A stretch of DNA of 53,133 nt from Sphaerospermopsis sp. SIO1G1. Lineage in GTDB: Bacteria; Cyanobacteriota; Cyanobacteriia; Cyanobacteriales; Nostocaceae. This document shows positions 18,064 through 27,316 of the stretch, one piece after another. Under the pieces are notes generated by a model, which saw nothing but the letters and a program-made list of their open reading frames with translations, had not been told where the DNA came from and did not search any database. The stretch is taken from assembly GCA_010672785.1 (NCBI GenBank), contig JAAHFX010000017.1, forward strand, positions 1-53,133, written 5' to 3'. The number at the start of each line of letters is the position of its first letter. Within the stretch, counting starts at the first letter, position 1. The translations under genes and the position numbers were made by a program.

Positions 18064-18837
18064 ATGAAAGCAGTAATTTTAGCTGGTGGTCTTGGTACAC
18101 GTTTAAGTGAAGAAACTACAGTCAGACCAAAACCAATGGTGGAAATAGGAGGAAAACCAATTCTTTGGCATATCATGAAGATATATTCTGCTCATGGTAT
18201 CAATGAATTTATTATCTGTTGTGGATATAAAGGTTACATCATTAAAGAGTATTTTGCTAACTACTTTTTATATATGTCTGATGTCACTTTTGACATGAGA
18301 TTTAACCAGATGAATATTCATTCTGGATATGCTGAACCTTGGCGTGTCACCTTAATTAATACAGGTGATCATACTATGACTGGTGGACGTTTAAAAAGAG
18401 TGAGAGAACATCTGGGTAATGAAACTTTTTGTTTTACCTATGGTGATGGAGTTAGTAATATCAATATTACTGAATTAATTAAATTTCACAAAGCCCAAAA
18501 AAGTTTGGGAACACTAAGTGCTGTACAACCTGCGGGTAGGTTTGGAGCAATTTCTTTAGGACAGGAACAAACCAAAATTACCAATTTCCGGGAAAAACCA
18601 GAGGGTGATGGTGCTTGGATAAATGGTGGGTATTTTGTTCTTGAACCAGAAGTTATTAACTTTATTGAAGATGATACAACTATTTGGGAAAAAGAACCAT
18701 TAGAAAAACTAGCAGAAATGGAACAACTCTCTGCTTTTAAACATAATGGATTTTGGCAACCAATGGATACTTTGAGAGACAAAAATTACCTAGAAGATTT
18801 ATGGCGTAAAGAACAAGCACCTTGGAAAATTTGGTAA
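18064..18837 (+). CDS. rfbF: Glucose-1-phosphate cytidylyltransferase
   Basis: 257 aa, the usual RfbF length. It makes CDP-glucose from glucose-1-phosphate and CTP. The N-terminal nucleotidyltransferase signature MKAVILAGGLGTRLSEET with RPKPMVEIGGKPILWHIMK is clear, as are CGYKGYIIKEYF, YGDGVSNINI (metal-binding Asp) and WINGGYFVLEP. TGAGG lies 8 bases before the ATG. It heads the nucleotide-sugar block and matches, from memory, the first gene of the PCC 7120 HEP island. The partner CDP-glucose 4,6-dehydratase (RfbG), which normally uses the product, is not present in this window. Confidence 0.93.
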   Translation: MKAVILAGGLGTRLSEETTVRPKPMVEIGGKPILWHIMKIYSAHGINEFIICCGYKGYIIKEYFANYFLYMSDVTFDMRFNQMNIHSGYAEPWRVTLINTGDHTMTGGRLKRVREHLGNETFCFTYGDGVSNINITELIKFHKAQKSLGTLSAVQPAGRFGAISLGQEQTKITNFREKPEGDGAWINGGYFVLEPEVINFIEDDTTIWEKEPLEKLAEMEQLSAFKHNGFWQPMDTLRDKNYLEDLWRKEQAPWKIW

Positions 18838-18880
18838 TCATAATTGTGAACTTAAATTTGATATTGGGAGAACATTAATA

Positions 18881-20092
18881 ATGTATGATTTTGCAATCAT
18901 TGGTGGCGGAATAATTGGTCTTTCCACAGCCTTAAATTTAGGAAAACGCTATCCAGAAGCGAGGATTTTAGTCTTAGAAAAAGAAAATACATGGGCATTT
19001 CATCAGACTGGTAATAATAGCGGTGTGATTCATTCGGGAATTTATTATAAACCAGGTAGTTTTAAGGCTAAATTCTGTCGTGATGGTAGTCACTCAATGG
19101 TTGAGTTTTGCCAAGAACATGATATAGAACATGACATTTGTGGTAAAGTCATTGTCGCTACAGAACCAGAAGAAATTCCCCGTTTAGAAAAGTTGTATCA
19201 ACGGGGGATAGAAAATGGTCTTGAAGTTAAAAGAATTAGCCCTGAAGAAGTTAGAGAAGTTGAACCTCATGTTAGTTGTGTTGCAGGAATTCGTGTCTTT
19301 TCTACAGGCATTGTTAATTATAAACAAGTTTGTTTAAAATACGCAGAACTGATAGCCCAACAAGGGGGAGATTTACGCCTAAATACCAAAGTTTTAAAAA
19401 TTGTAGGCAGTGGTATTAACAAAGTATTAGAAACTAATCAAGGCAGTTTTGAAAGCAAATTTATTATCAATTGTGCCGGATTACATAGCGATCGCATTGC
19501 AAAATTAGGCAAGGCTAAACCAGATGCTAAAATCGTTCCCTTCCGGGGAGAATATTATGAACTTACCCCCGAAAAACGTTATTTAGTGAAAACTCTCATT
19601 TATCCAGTTCCTAACCCTGATTTTCCCTTTTTAGGTGTCCATTTTACCCGCATGATTGATAGTAGTGTTCATGCTGGTCCAAATGCAGTTTTAAGTTTGA
19701 AAAGAGAAGGTTACAAAAAAACCGATTTTGACTTCAAAGACTTTGCAGAAGTAATCACCTATCCAGGGTTTTGGAAACTAGCAGCAAAACACTCTGATGA
19801 AGGAATTAAAGAAATAATTCGTTCCTTTAGTAAAGCAGCTTTTGTGAGAAGTTTACAAAAACTAATTCCTGAAGTACGAGCAGAAGATTTAGTCCCCACC
19901 CATGCAGGAGTTCGCGCTCAAGCATTAAAAAATAATGGTTCTCTTGTGGATGATTTTTTAATCATTACAGGGGAAAATTCAATTCATGTTTGTAATGCAC
20001 CTTCTCCTGCTGCTACTTCATCTTTAGAAATTGGAAAAGCAATAGTTAATCAAATTCCAGAACCATCAAATTTAAAAAGTTTAGTAGCCTAA
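18881..20092 (+). CDS. lhgO: L-2-hydroxyglutarate oxidase-like FAD-dependent oxidoreductase (LhgO family)
   Basis: 403 aa, normal LhgO length. The FAD-binding motif IIGGGIIGLSTAL is at the N-terminus, followed by TGNNSGVIHSGIYYKPGS, a hallmark of LhgO and the D-amino acid oxidase superfamily. The C-terminal half has VRSLQKLIPEV, THAGVRAQAL and HVCNAPSPAATSSLEIG. LhgO oxidises L-2-hydroxyglutarate with electrons going to the membrane quinone pool. GGGAG stands about 10 bases before the ATG, 43 bp after rfbF, so the two are likely co-transcribed. Its place inside a sugar-nucleotide block suggests it may act on a sugar or sugar-acid derivative here; that is inference. Confidence 0.88.
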   Translation: MYDFAIIGGGIIGLSTALNLGKRYPEARILVLEKENTWAFHQTGNNSGVIHSGIYYKPGSFKAKFCRDGSHSMVEFCQEHDIEHDICGKVIVATEPEEIPRLEKLYQRGIENGLEVKRISPEEVREVEPHVSCVAGIRVFSTGIVNYKQVCLKYAELIAQQGGDLRLNTKVLKIVGSGINKVLETNQGSFESKFIINCAGLHSDRIAKLGKAKPDAKIVPFRGEYYELTPEKRYLVKTLIYPVPNPDFPFLGVHFTRMIDSSVHAGPNAVLSLKREGYKKTDFDFKDFAEVITYPGFWKLAAKHSDEGIKEIIRSFSKAAFVRSLQKLIPEVRAEDLVPTHAGVRAQALKNNGSLVDDFLIITGENSIHVCNAPSPAATSSLEIGKAIVNQIPEPSNLKSLVA

Positions 20093-20203
20093 TTATTCAG
20101 TATTGACTAAAAAATTACTGCGATTAGATAGTAATTGTGGTTACTTATTAATGCTCTAAATTTGCTCAATCAAATTAATTAATCACTGCCAAAAATAACA
20201 ATC

Positions 20204-21229
20204 ATGAAAATATTAGTCACAGGAACAGAAGGATATTTAGGTTGTTTATTACCTAACTTATTAATTGCTAAAGGTCATGAAGTAACTGGAGTAGATACAG
20301 GTTTTTATAAAGTGGGTTGGCTATATAATGGCACAATAACCACTATCAAAACCCTCAATAAAGATATTCGTCACATTACACCAGAAGATTTAGAAGGTGT
20401 AGATGCAATAGTTCACATGGCGGAACTTTCTAATGATCCAACAGGACAATTAGCACCCCATATTACCTATCAAATCAATCATTTAGGTTCTGTAAGATTG
20501 GCAAATTTAGCTAAATCTATGGGAGTACGTCGCTTTGTTTATATGTCTTCCTGTAGTGTTTATGGTGTTGCTAGTAAAGGTGATGTCACAGAGGAATCTC
20601 CTGTTAATCCACAAACAGCTTATGCTGAATGTAAAACATTAGTAGAAAAAGATATTCAAGCATTAGCAGATGATGATTTCTCGCCCACATTTATGAGAAA
20701 TGCGACTGCTTTTGGTGCTTCCCCCAGAATGCGGTTTGATATTGTTTTAAATAATTTAGCAGGGTTAGCTTGGACAACTCAAGAAATTAAAATGACCAGT
20801 GATGGTACACCTTGGCGGCCATTGGTTCATGCTTTGGATATTTGTAAAGCAATTGTTTGTGCATTGGAAGCACCTAGAGATATTATCCACAATCAAACTT
20901 TTAATGTGGGAGATACAAACAATAATTATCAGGTAAAAGAAATCGCAGAAATTATTGCTGAGGCTTTCCCTGGTTGTCAATTAAACTTTGGTAATAATGG
21001 TTCAGACAATCGTAGTTATCGAGTATCTTTTGAAAAAATTAATAGTATTCTTCCTGGTTTTAAGTGTGATTGGAATGCGGAGAAAGGCGCACAACAATTA
21101 TACAATTTATTCCGCCAAATTGACATGACAGAAGATACATTTCTGTTTAGAGGATTTACCAGATTAAAACAGCTAGAGTATTTAATTCGTACACAACAAA
21201 TTGATCAAGATTTCTTTTGGTCAAATTGA
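20204..21229 (+). CDS. NAD-dependent epimerase/dehydratase (extended SDR)
   Basis: 341 aa. Rossmann motif GTEGYLG (about 7-13), the serine region YMSSCSVYG, and the catalytic pair in AYAECK (YxxxK) define an extended SDR. It probably converts a nucleotide-linked sugar by epimerisation or dehydration. Context with RfbF and an RmlC-like epimerase suggests a CDP- or dTDP-sugar substrate, but the exact sugar cannot be read from sequence. It follows the LhgO gene by 111 bp. A heptanucleotide tandem repeat begins within its stop codon. Confidence 0.88.
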   Translation: MKILVTGTEGYLGCLLPNLLIAKGHEVTGVDTGFYKVGWLYNGTITTIKTLNKDIRHITPEDLEGVDAIVHMAELSNDPTGQLAPHITYQINHLGSVRLANLAKSMGVRRFVYMSSCSVYGVASKGDVTEESPVNPQTAYAECKTLVEKDIQALADDDFSPTFMRNATAFGASPRMRFDIVLNNLAGLAWTTQEIKMTSDGTPWRPLVHALDICKAIVCALEAPRDIIHNQTFNVGDTNNNYQVKEIAEIIAEAFPGCQLNFGNNGSDNRSYRVSFEKINSILPGFKCDWNAEKGAQQLYNLFRQIDMTEDTFLFRGFTRLKQLEYLIRTQQIDQDFFWSN

Positions 21230-21290
21230 TTGGTGATTGGTGACTGGTGATTGGTGATTGGTGACTAGTGACTGGTGATTGGTGATTGGG
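21228..21290. repeat. Heptanucleotide tandem repeat (GATTGGT/GACTGGT)x9
   Basis: About nine heptamers alternating GATTGGT and GACTGGT (one GACTAGT). The tract starts inside the TGA stop codon of the SDR gene. A shorter relative lies at 36485-36518. Confidence 0.9.
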
Positions 21291-21320
21291 AAAATACATT
21301 TTCTATTCATTACTATACTC

Positions 21321-21410
21321 TTCCCTGTTCCCTATTCCCTGTTACCTGTTCTCTATTCCCTATTCCCTATTCCCTGTTTCCTATTCACTGTTAACTGTTT
21401 ATTGCTCCCC
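21321..21410. repeat. TTCCCTA/TTCCCTG heptamer tract
   Basis: Imperfect heptamers (TTCCCTG, TTCCCTA, TTACCTG and variants) fill most of the gap before the RmlC-like gene. Confidence 0.8.
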
Positions 21411-21428
21411 CTTTTCTAATTAAAAACT

Positions 21429-21974
21429 ATGATTTTTATCGAAACTAAACTTGCCGGTGCTTTCATTATTGATCTAGAAGAAAAATCAGATCATCGTGGT
21501 TTTTTTGCTAGAACATTTTGCGCTCAAGAATTTAGCAATCATGGTTTAAAACCAACAGTTGCTCAGTGTAACTTATCTTTTAATCATAAAAAAGGTACAC
21601 TGCGAGGAATGCACTATCAAATTTTGCCAGCAGCGGAAACAAAATTAATCCGTTGTACCCAAGGGGCAATTTATGACGTAATTGTAGATATGCGTCCTGA
21701 TTCTCCTACTTATTTAGCCCACATTGGAGTGGAATTAACAGCAGAAAATCGTCGTGCTTTATATGTACCAGAAATGTTTGCTCATGGATATCAAGCATTA
21801 ACAGATGGTGCAGAAGTAGTTTATCAAGTCGGCGAGTTTTATACTCCTGGATATGAAAGAGGATTACGTTATGACGATCCCATTTTGGAAATTTCTTGGC
21901 CTTTAAGTGTGACAGAAATATCTGAAAAAGATCGCAATTGGGAATTACTAGAATCTGGTTTAGTAGGAGTATAA
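21429..21974 (+). CDS. rfbC: dTDP-4-dehydrorhamnose 3,5-epimerase family protein
   Basis: 181 aa, standard RmlC size, a single cupin domain. Diagnostic segments are DHRGFFARTFCAQEF, the catalytic-His motif GTLRGMHYQ, YDVIVDMRPDSPTY, and PEMFAHGYQAL, followed by YDDPILEISWPL. RmlC enzymes epimerise C3 and C5 of 4-keto-6-deoxy sugars. The true substrate could be a CDP-linked sugar, given rfbF two genes upstream. The next gene begins 3 bp after this stop, so the two are almost certainly co-translated. Confidence 0.92.
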   Translation: MIFIETKLAGAFIIDLEEKSDHRGFFARTFCAQEFSNHGLKPTVAQCNLSFNHKKGTLRGMHYQILPAAETKLIRCTQGAIYDVIVDMRPDSPTYLAHIGVELTAENRRALYVPEMFAHGYQALTDGAEVVYQVGEFYTPGYERGLRYDDPILEISWPLSVTEISEKDRNWELLESGLVGV

Positions 21975-21977
21975 ATA

Positions 21978-23291
21978 ATGATTATTATTGATCAAGCATT
22001 ACAAACCCGTGCTACATTAGGTAAACCTGTAAAAGTAGCAATGATTGGTGCAGGTTTTATGGGTAAAGGAATTGCCAATCAAATCATTAATTCTGTACCG
22101 GGAATGGAATTAGTGGCAATTGCTAACCGTAATTTAGAAAAGGCAAAACAGGCTTATTCAGAAGCAGGAATTGATGATTGCCAAGTAGTTTCTAGTGTGT
22201 TGGATTTAGAAAATGCGCTGATTCAAAATCAATGTGCAATCACAGAAGATGCCATTTTGTTATGTGAAGCAGATGGTATAGATGCAATTATTGAAGTTAC
22301 AGGAACAATTGAATATGCTGCTCATTTAGTAATGAGAGCGATCGCCCATCAAAAACACGTCATTCTGATGAATGCAGAATTAGATGGCACAATTGGACCA
22401 ATTTTAAAAGTTCATGCTGACCGAGCGGGAGTAATTTTAACAGCTTGTGATGGTGATCAACCAGGGGTAGAAATGAACCTATACCGCTTTGTTAAAAGTA
22501 TTGGTTTAACTCCTTTATTATGTGGCAATATTAAAGGTTTACAAGATCCCTATCGTAACCCCACAACTCAAGCTGGTTTTGCTCAAAAATGGGGTCAAAA
22601 TCCGGCAATGGTAACAAGTTTTGCCGATGGGACAAAAATTTCCTTTGAACAAGCAATTGTTGCAAATGGAACAGGAATGAAGGTAGCAAAACGGGGAATG
22701 TTGGGCTATGAATACAAAGGTCATGTAGATGAAATGACCAAAATGTATGATGTAGATCAACTGAAAGAATTAGGGGGAATTGTTGATTATGTTGTGGGTA
22801 CAAAACCAAGTCCAGGAGTTTTTGTATTTGCTACCCATGATGATCCTAAACAACGCCATTATTTAAACCTTTACAAACTAGGTGAAGGTCCTCTTTATAG
22901 TTTCTACACTCCCTATCACCTTTGTCATTTTGAAGTTCCTATTTCTGTAGCTCGTGCAGTCTTATTTCATGATCCTGTGTTATCACCTTTAGCTGGCCCA
23001 GTAGTTGATGTGGTAGCTACAGCTAAAATTGATCTCAAAGCAGGAGAAACATTAGATGGAATTGGTTATTACATGACCTATGGACAATGTGAAAATTCAG
23101 ACATTGTTAACCAAGAGAATTTATTACCAATGGGTATAGCAGAAGGATGTCGTTTAAAGAGAGATATTCCTCAAGATCAAGTGCTTACCTATGATGATGT
23201 GGAACTACCAGCAGGTAGACTTTGTGATCAATTACGCCATGAACAAACTGTTTATTTTGCACCATCTAAAACCTTAGTTATGGCGCAATAA
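21978..23291 (+). CDS. NAD(P)-dependent oxidoreductase with SAF domain (homoserine dehydrogenase-like)
   Basis: 437 aa. The N-terminal Rossmann fold has GAGFMGKGIANQI (about 24-36). A homoserine dehydrogenase-like middle follows (VTGTIEYAAHLVMRAI, LTACDGDQPGVEMNLYRFV), and a C-terminal SAF-like domain (about 345-425; PAGRLCDQLRHEQ) as in sialic acid synthase and antifreeze proteins. Members accompany sugar-modification clusters and are proposed to act on sugar or sugar-acid intermediates; the exact reaction is unknown. It is joined to the preceding rfbC with only 3 bp between the genes and ends the nucleotide-sugar block, followed by a hairpin at 23327-23351. Confidence 0.85.
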   Translation: MIIIDQALQTRATLGKPVKVAMIGAGFMGKGIANQIINSVPGMELVAIANRNLEKAKQAYSEAGIDDCQVVSSVLDLENALIQNQCAITEDAILLCEADGIDAIIEVTGTIEYAAHLVMRAIAHQKHVILMNAELDGTIGPILKVHADRAGVILTACDGDQPGVEMNLYRFVKSIGLTPLLCGNIKGLQDPYRNPTTQAGFAQKWGQNPAMVTSFADGTKISFEQAIVANGTGMKVAKRGMLGYEYKGHVDEMTKMYDVDQLKELGGIVDYVVGTKPSPGVFVFATHDDPKQRHYLNLYKLGEGPLYSFYTPYHLCHFEVPISVARAVLFHDPVLSPLAGPVVDVVATAKIDLKAGETLDGIGYYMTYGQCENSDIVNQENLLPMGIAEGCRLKRDIPQDQVLTYDDVELPAGRLCDQLRHEQTVYFAPSKTLVMAQ

Positions 23292-23632
23292 GGTAATAAC
23301 TCAAAACTAAAAATTAAGAACACAAATTAGCCTCCTATTTTAGGGGGCTAAAACTTCTTAATTGTCAATTTTACTACTATTCTGATTCTGTTCAATGTGA
23401 GCAAATAAATAATTATTGAGGTGATATCCTTTATCTACCTCTAATTTTCAGACAAAGATGTCATTAAATCATAATTACCATTGAACTTTTAGTCGAATTT
23501 TAGTTAGAAAATGCTGATTTTAAAAAGCTTTTCTGCACAATGTTTTAACTATCTTAAACAGGGTTGAATAGCCAATTCATAAAACCCTGAAAGCATGATT
23601 TATAAAACAGTCAACATTATAAAGTATTAGCC
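23292..23632. other. Intergenic region after the nucleotide-sugar block
   Basis: 341 bp. A likely terminator hairpin (23327-23351) lies close to the upstream stop; the rest is AT-rich and presumably contains a promoter for the downstream glycosyltransferase gene. No small ORF of note. Confidence 0.5.
23327..23351 (+). terminator. Hairpin terminator after the SAF-oxidoreductase gene
   Basis: TTAGCCTCCT-ATTT-TAGGGGGCTAA folds into a stem of about 10 bp, with G-T or mismatch positions, 36 bp after the stop. The T-rich tail is weak. Confidence 0.55.
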
Positions 23633-24733
23633 ATGAAAATAGCTCTCGTCCATGATTACTTGACCCAGCGTGGAGGTGCAGAGCGAGTCTTTGAACTGCT
23701 TTGTAAACGCTACCCAGAAGCAGATATTTTCACATCTTTATATGACCCACAAAAAACTATTGATTTAGGCGATCGCATAGTTAATACTACCTTCTTGCAA
23801 AATATTCCTGGTGCAGCTAAATATTTTCGTCTACTCGCTCCATTATACTTTCCTGCCTTTAGAGCCTTAAATTTACAAGACTACGATTTAATTATTAGTA
23901 GTAGTACCAGTTTTGCCAAAGCTGTTAAGAAAAATTCCCAAGCACATCATATTTGTTTCTGTCATAATGTGACTCGGTTTTTGTGGGATACGCAAACATA
24001 TTTACGACAATATGGAGATTATCGCTACTTCGCTCCATTAATTGAAAGAATATTTCAAATGATGAGAAATGTAGATTTAAAATATGCCCAAGAACCGGAT
24101 ATTTACATTGCTAATTCCAGTATAGTTGCCCGGCGGATTGAGAAAATTTATGGTAAGCACGCAATAGCTATCAACTATCCAATTGATACCAGTAATTTTA
24201 TCTTTTCAGATACAAAACAAGAATACTACTTGGCATCTGCTCGAATGATAAGTTATAAACGTTTAGATATCATAGTCGAGGCTTTTAACTGGTTAGGGTG
24301 GCATTTATTAATATCAGGTGACGGACCCGAACTAGAACGGTTAAAATCTAAAGCATTATCCAATGTCGAATTCTTAGGTCATGTCAGCGATGCAAAACGA
24401 AAGGACTTATTTTCTCAGGCTAAGTCAATTATCGTTGCTGCTTTAGAAGACTATGGATTAGTTCCAGTGGAAGCAAATGCTAGTGGAACTCCTGTAATTG
24501 CCTATGGAGCCGGTGGGGTATTAGATACTCAAATACCTGGTAAAACAGGAGTATTTTTTAAACGACAAACTCCCGATTCTTTACAAGCTGCACTACTAGA
24601 AGCTACGGGAATATCTTGGAATTACGAAAATATTCGTAATCATGCTGTCAATAATTTTTCTGAACAAGCATTTTTTAACAAAGTGGAAAAAATTATTGGC
24701 ACAACTACCAACCTTAATCACTCATTTATTTAA
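23633..24733 (+). CDS. Glycosyltransferase family 4 (WbaZ/mannosyltransferase-like)
   Basis: 366 aa, GT-B fold. The N-terminus MKIALVHDYLTQRGGAERVFELL is the usual GT4 acceptor-side start. The C-terminal donor-binding half has SARMISYKRLDIIVEAF, ISGDGPELERL, FLGHVSDAKRKDLFSQAK and the E-x7-E-like VPVEANASGTPVIAYGAGG. It probably adds a hexose to the growing polysaccharide repeat on the cytoplasmic face of the membrane. The closest named relatives I recall are WbaZ-type transferases. Sugar specificity is unknown. It lies between the sugar-nucleotide block and the BY-kinase gene. Confidence 0.9.
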   Translation: MKIALVHDYLTQRGGAERVFELLCKRYPEADIFTSLYDPQKTIDLGDRIVNTTFLQNIPGAAKYFRLLAPLYFPAFRALNLQDYDLIISSSTSFAKAVKKNSQAHHICFCHNVTRFLWDTQTYLRQYGDYRYFAPLIERIFQMMRNVDLKYAQEPDIYIANSSIVARRIEKIYGKHAIAINYPIDTSNFIFSDTKQEYYLASARMISYKRLDIIVEAFNWLGWHLLISGDGPELERLKSKALSNVEFLGHVSDAKRKDLFSQAKSIIVAALEDYGLVPVEANASGTPVIAYGAGGVLDTQIPGKTGVFFKRQTPDSLQAALLEATGISWNYENIRNHAVNNFSEQAFFNKVEKIIGTTTNLNHSFI

Positions 24734-24738
24734 CTCCA

Positions 24739-24910
24739 ATATTCAACGAATTTGGTCTAAAAAAACCAAGAATTAAGAATAAAGCATGGAGAATTAAAAC
24801 GAGATCAAACTCTAATTATTATCTGGGATTTTCTGAGCAAATCTCACCTTAAAAATGGCTGATCTAGAACAATAATTCTGTTAATTCTGGCATTCTTATT
24901 CGTTGAATAT
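24739..24910. repeat. 13-bp inverted repeat spanning the GT4/BY-kinase gap
   Basis: ATATTCAACGAAT (24739-24751) is the exact complement of ATTCGTTGAATAT (24898-24910), 146 bp apart. The arms sit just after the upstream stop and 48 bp before the BY-kinase start. Confidence 0.7.
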
Positions 24911-24958
24911 CTTTACCGAAAAATTACGCCTAGCGTTTTCCAGATAAGGATAATAAAC

Positions 24959-27181
24959 GTGGTTCAAACAAGTCTCAACCCCCATATAAATCAAGTAGCT
25001 GAAGAGCCAGGATATGGACAAATGTTAGCTGTATTTGTCCGTAGATTTCCCTGGGTTTTATTAGTATTAATTAGTTCTACGGCATTAGCTGGAATCATTA
25101 CTTTAAATACTAAACCTACTTTTCAAAGTACGATGCAATTGTTAGTAGAACCTAACTATGAAGGAAAAAAAGAAAGGGATACCTTAGATACTCAATTTAC
25201 TGACGCTAACGTTGTTATAGACACAGCAACACAGCTAAATTTAATGCGGAGTTCTGGACTACTACAAAAAGCAGTTGATCAACTAAAATCTGAATATCCA
25301 GACATGACTGTTCAGGAACTCAAAAAATCCCTAGTCTTGAATCAGGTTAAGAACGAAGAAGAAGTTGTCACCAAAATCTTCCAAGTTGATTATAGTGATA
25401 GCAATCCAGAAAAAACCCAAAAAGTTTTAACTGCTATTCGTAAAGTTTACCTTGAATACAATAAACAACAACAAGATTTACGACTGAAAAAAGGTTTACA
25501 CGTCATCAGAGAACAGCTTAAAAAAGCTAGTGATGAAGTCAACTCATCTGAATCAAATTTACAAAGATTCCGCAGGGAACATAATTTAATTGATCCAGAA
25601 TTACAGGCAAAATCCATTGAAGAATCTTTACATACTATTCAGCAAGAAAGAAGAGAAACTCGTTCTCAATATGAAGAAGCTTTAGCCAAGCAAAAGTCTC
25701 TCCAAGAACAACTGAATCGTTCTCCTCAAAATGCTCTAGTTTCTTCTCGCCTGAGTCAGTCTACACGCTATCAAAGCTTACTGAATGAAATTCAAAAAAC
25801 CGAACTAGCTTTAGCCGAAGAAAGATTACGTTTTACTGATGATACTCCTGGTGTACAACAGTTAAATGAACAGCTACAAAGTCAAAAACAACTGTTGCAA
25901 AAAGAAGTAAGTAGAACATTAGGAAAAAAATCTAGTAATACATTTCGTTTTGGTGATAATCTTCTAGAACAAGGACAACTGGGAGAAATTGATCTTAACT
26001 TAACTGGAGAGTTAGTAGAAACCCAAACCACCATCGTGGCTTTAAGCGCTCGGGATCAAACTTTAGCAGCAAAAGAGCGGGAACTCAGAACTCAACTCAA
26101 ACGTTTTCCTTCCCTTTTAGCTTATTACAATCGCATTCTGCCCCAATTAGAATTTAGTCGGGAAAGAATGGAACAATTGTTAAGAGCAGAACAGAAACTA
26201 CGTCAAGAACTTTCTAAAGGTGGCTTTAATTGGGAAGTAGTAGAAGAACCACAAATGGGTATGCAATTAGGACCCAATATGAAGCAAAATCTGTTATTAG
26301 GTGGTGTGGTGGGATTAATGTTAGGTGGTATTGCTGCCTTCATTAGAGAAGCATCTGATGATTCAGTTCACACTACTGCTGAATTAGAAAAACAATTTGC
26401 TTTACCTTTATTAGGAACAACACCAAAATTACCACCAGCTAAACCCAAAGAATCAATTATTAAATTGCCTTTTGGGAAGCCAGAAGTTCTTGCTCCTTGG
26501 ACTATTCAAGTTTTACAATCTCCACCCCGTTGGGAATCTTTAGATTTGATTTATAAAAATATTGAACTTCTCAATGGTGTAGCTGATTTAAAATCTTTAA
26601 TGGTGACATCCGCATTACCAGATGAAGGTAAATCTGCCTTGACTTTAGGTTTAGCTATGAGTGCAGCCAGATTACACAAAAAGGTATTATTAATTGATGC
26701 CAATTTGCGTGATCCTAATATTCATAAACAGCTAAATTTACCTAACGAACAAGGTTTATCCAGCTTATTAGCTAGTGATGCAACTATTCCTAATCAAATT
26801 GGAATTCCCTACTCCGGTTCAGCTTATATTGATATTTTAACTGCTGGGCCCATACCTGTAGATCCGGCTCATCTTTTAAGTTCTCCCCGGATGATGGAAT
26901 TAATTAACGCATTTGAAGAAAACTATGATTTAGTTCTCATAGATGCTCCATCAGTTTTAGGGATGGTAGATGCAATTCTTACCGCTTCTTCCTGTCGGAG
27001 TGTAGTCATGGTTGCTAGCATTGGTAAGGTGACACGAAACCATTTAGCTCAAGCTACAGCTATGTTGAGTAAATTAAATTTAATTGGAGTTGTAGCCAAT
27101 GGAGTTTCTAATTCTGAAAGTTCCTATGTACCCTATGTGAAACAACAGCAATTGGTACTTCAACAAGTGGTGGAAGAATAA
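24959..27181 (+). CDS. Polysaccharide co-polymerase with tyrosine autokinase domain (Wzc-like BY-kinase)
   Basis: 740 aa, the length of a fused Wzz-kinase. TM1 lies near residues 33-49, a long coiled-coil periplasmic part (about 150-420) follows, and TM2 (LLLGGVVGLMLGGIAAF) is near 444-461. The cytoplasmic kinase has the Walker A-prime motif SALPDEGKSA (about 551-560), the second motif VLLIDANLRDP, and Walker B LVLIDAPS. The C-terminal tail has only two close tyrosines (SYVPYVK), fewer than the Tyr-rich tails of Wzc. It controls chain length and export of the polysaccharide. The start is GTG at 24959, with AAGGA 8 bases upstream. Confidence 0.92.
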   Translation: MVQTSLNPHINQVAEEPGYGQMLAVFVRRFPWVLLVLISSTALAGIITLNTKPTFQSTMQLLVEPNYEGKKERDTLDTQFTDANVVIDTATQLNLMRSSGLLQKAVDQLKSEYPDMTVQELKKSLVLNQVKNEEEVVTKIFQVDYSDSNPEKTQKVLTAIRKVYLEYNKQQQDLRLKKGLHVIREQLKKASDEVNSSESNLQRFRREHNLIDPELQAKSIEESLHTIQQERRETRSQYEEALAKQKSLQEQLNRSPQNALVSSRLSQSTRYQSLLNEIQKTELALAEERLRFTDDTPGVQQLNEQLQSQKQLLQKEVSRTLGKKSSNTFRFGDNLLEQGQLGEIDLNLTGELVETQTTIVALSARDQTLAAKERELRTQLKRFPSLLAYYNRILPQLEFSRERMEQLLRAEQKLRQELSKGGFNWEVVEEPQMGMQLGPNMKQNLLLGGVVGLMLGGIAAFIREASDDSVHTTAELEKQFALPLLGTTPKLPPAKPKESIIKLPFGKPEVLAPWTIQVLQSPPRWESLDLIYKNIELLNGVADLKSLMVTSALPDEGKSALTLGLAMSAARLHKKVLLIDANLRDPNIHKQLNLPNEQGLSSLLASDATIPNQIGIPYSGSAYIDILTAGPIPVDPAHLLSSPRMMELINAFEENYDLVLIDAPSVLGMVDAILTASSCRSVVMVASIGKVTRNHLAQATAMLSKLNLIGVVANGVSNSESSYVPYVKQQQLVLQQVVEE

Positions 27182-27207
27182 TATTTTTTTCGGGTGTATC
27201 AATATTA

Positions 27208-27316
27208 TACAGCACTTTCCGCTGTTTTGAGGTACACTGTTGGCGGGCTGTCCGGCCCACCCCACAAGAGTTCCATGATTATAATTTGTACCTCATAGCA
27301 AAGAAATCTGCTGTAA
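27208..27316 (+). mobile_element. MITE-like element, full copy B (109 bp)
   Basis: It is nearly identical to copy A (14589-14697) in inverted orientation, with one substitution. It has 29-bp imperfect terminal inverted repeats beginning TACAGCA and ending TGAGGTACA. It inserted 26 bp after the BY-kinase stop codon. Confidence 0.85.
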
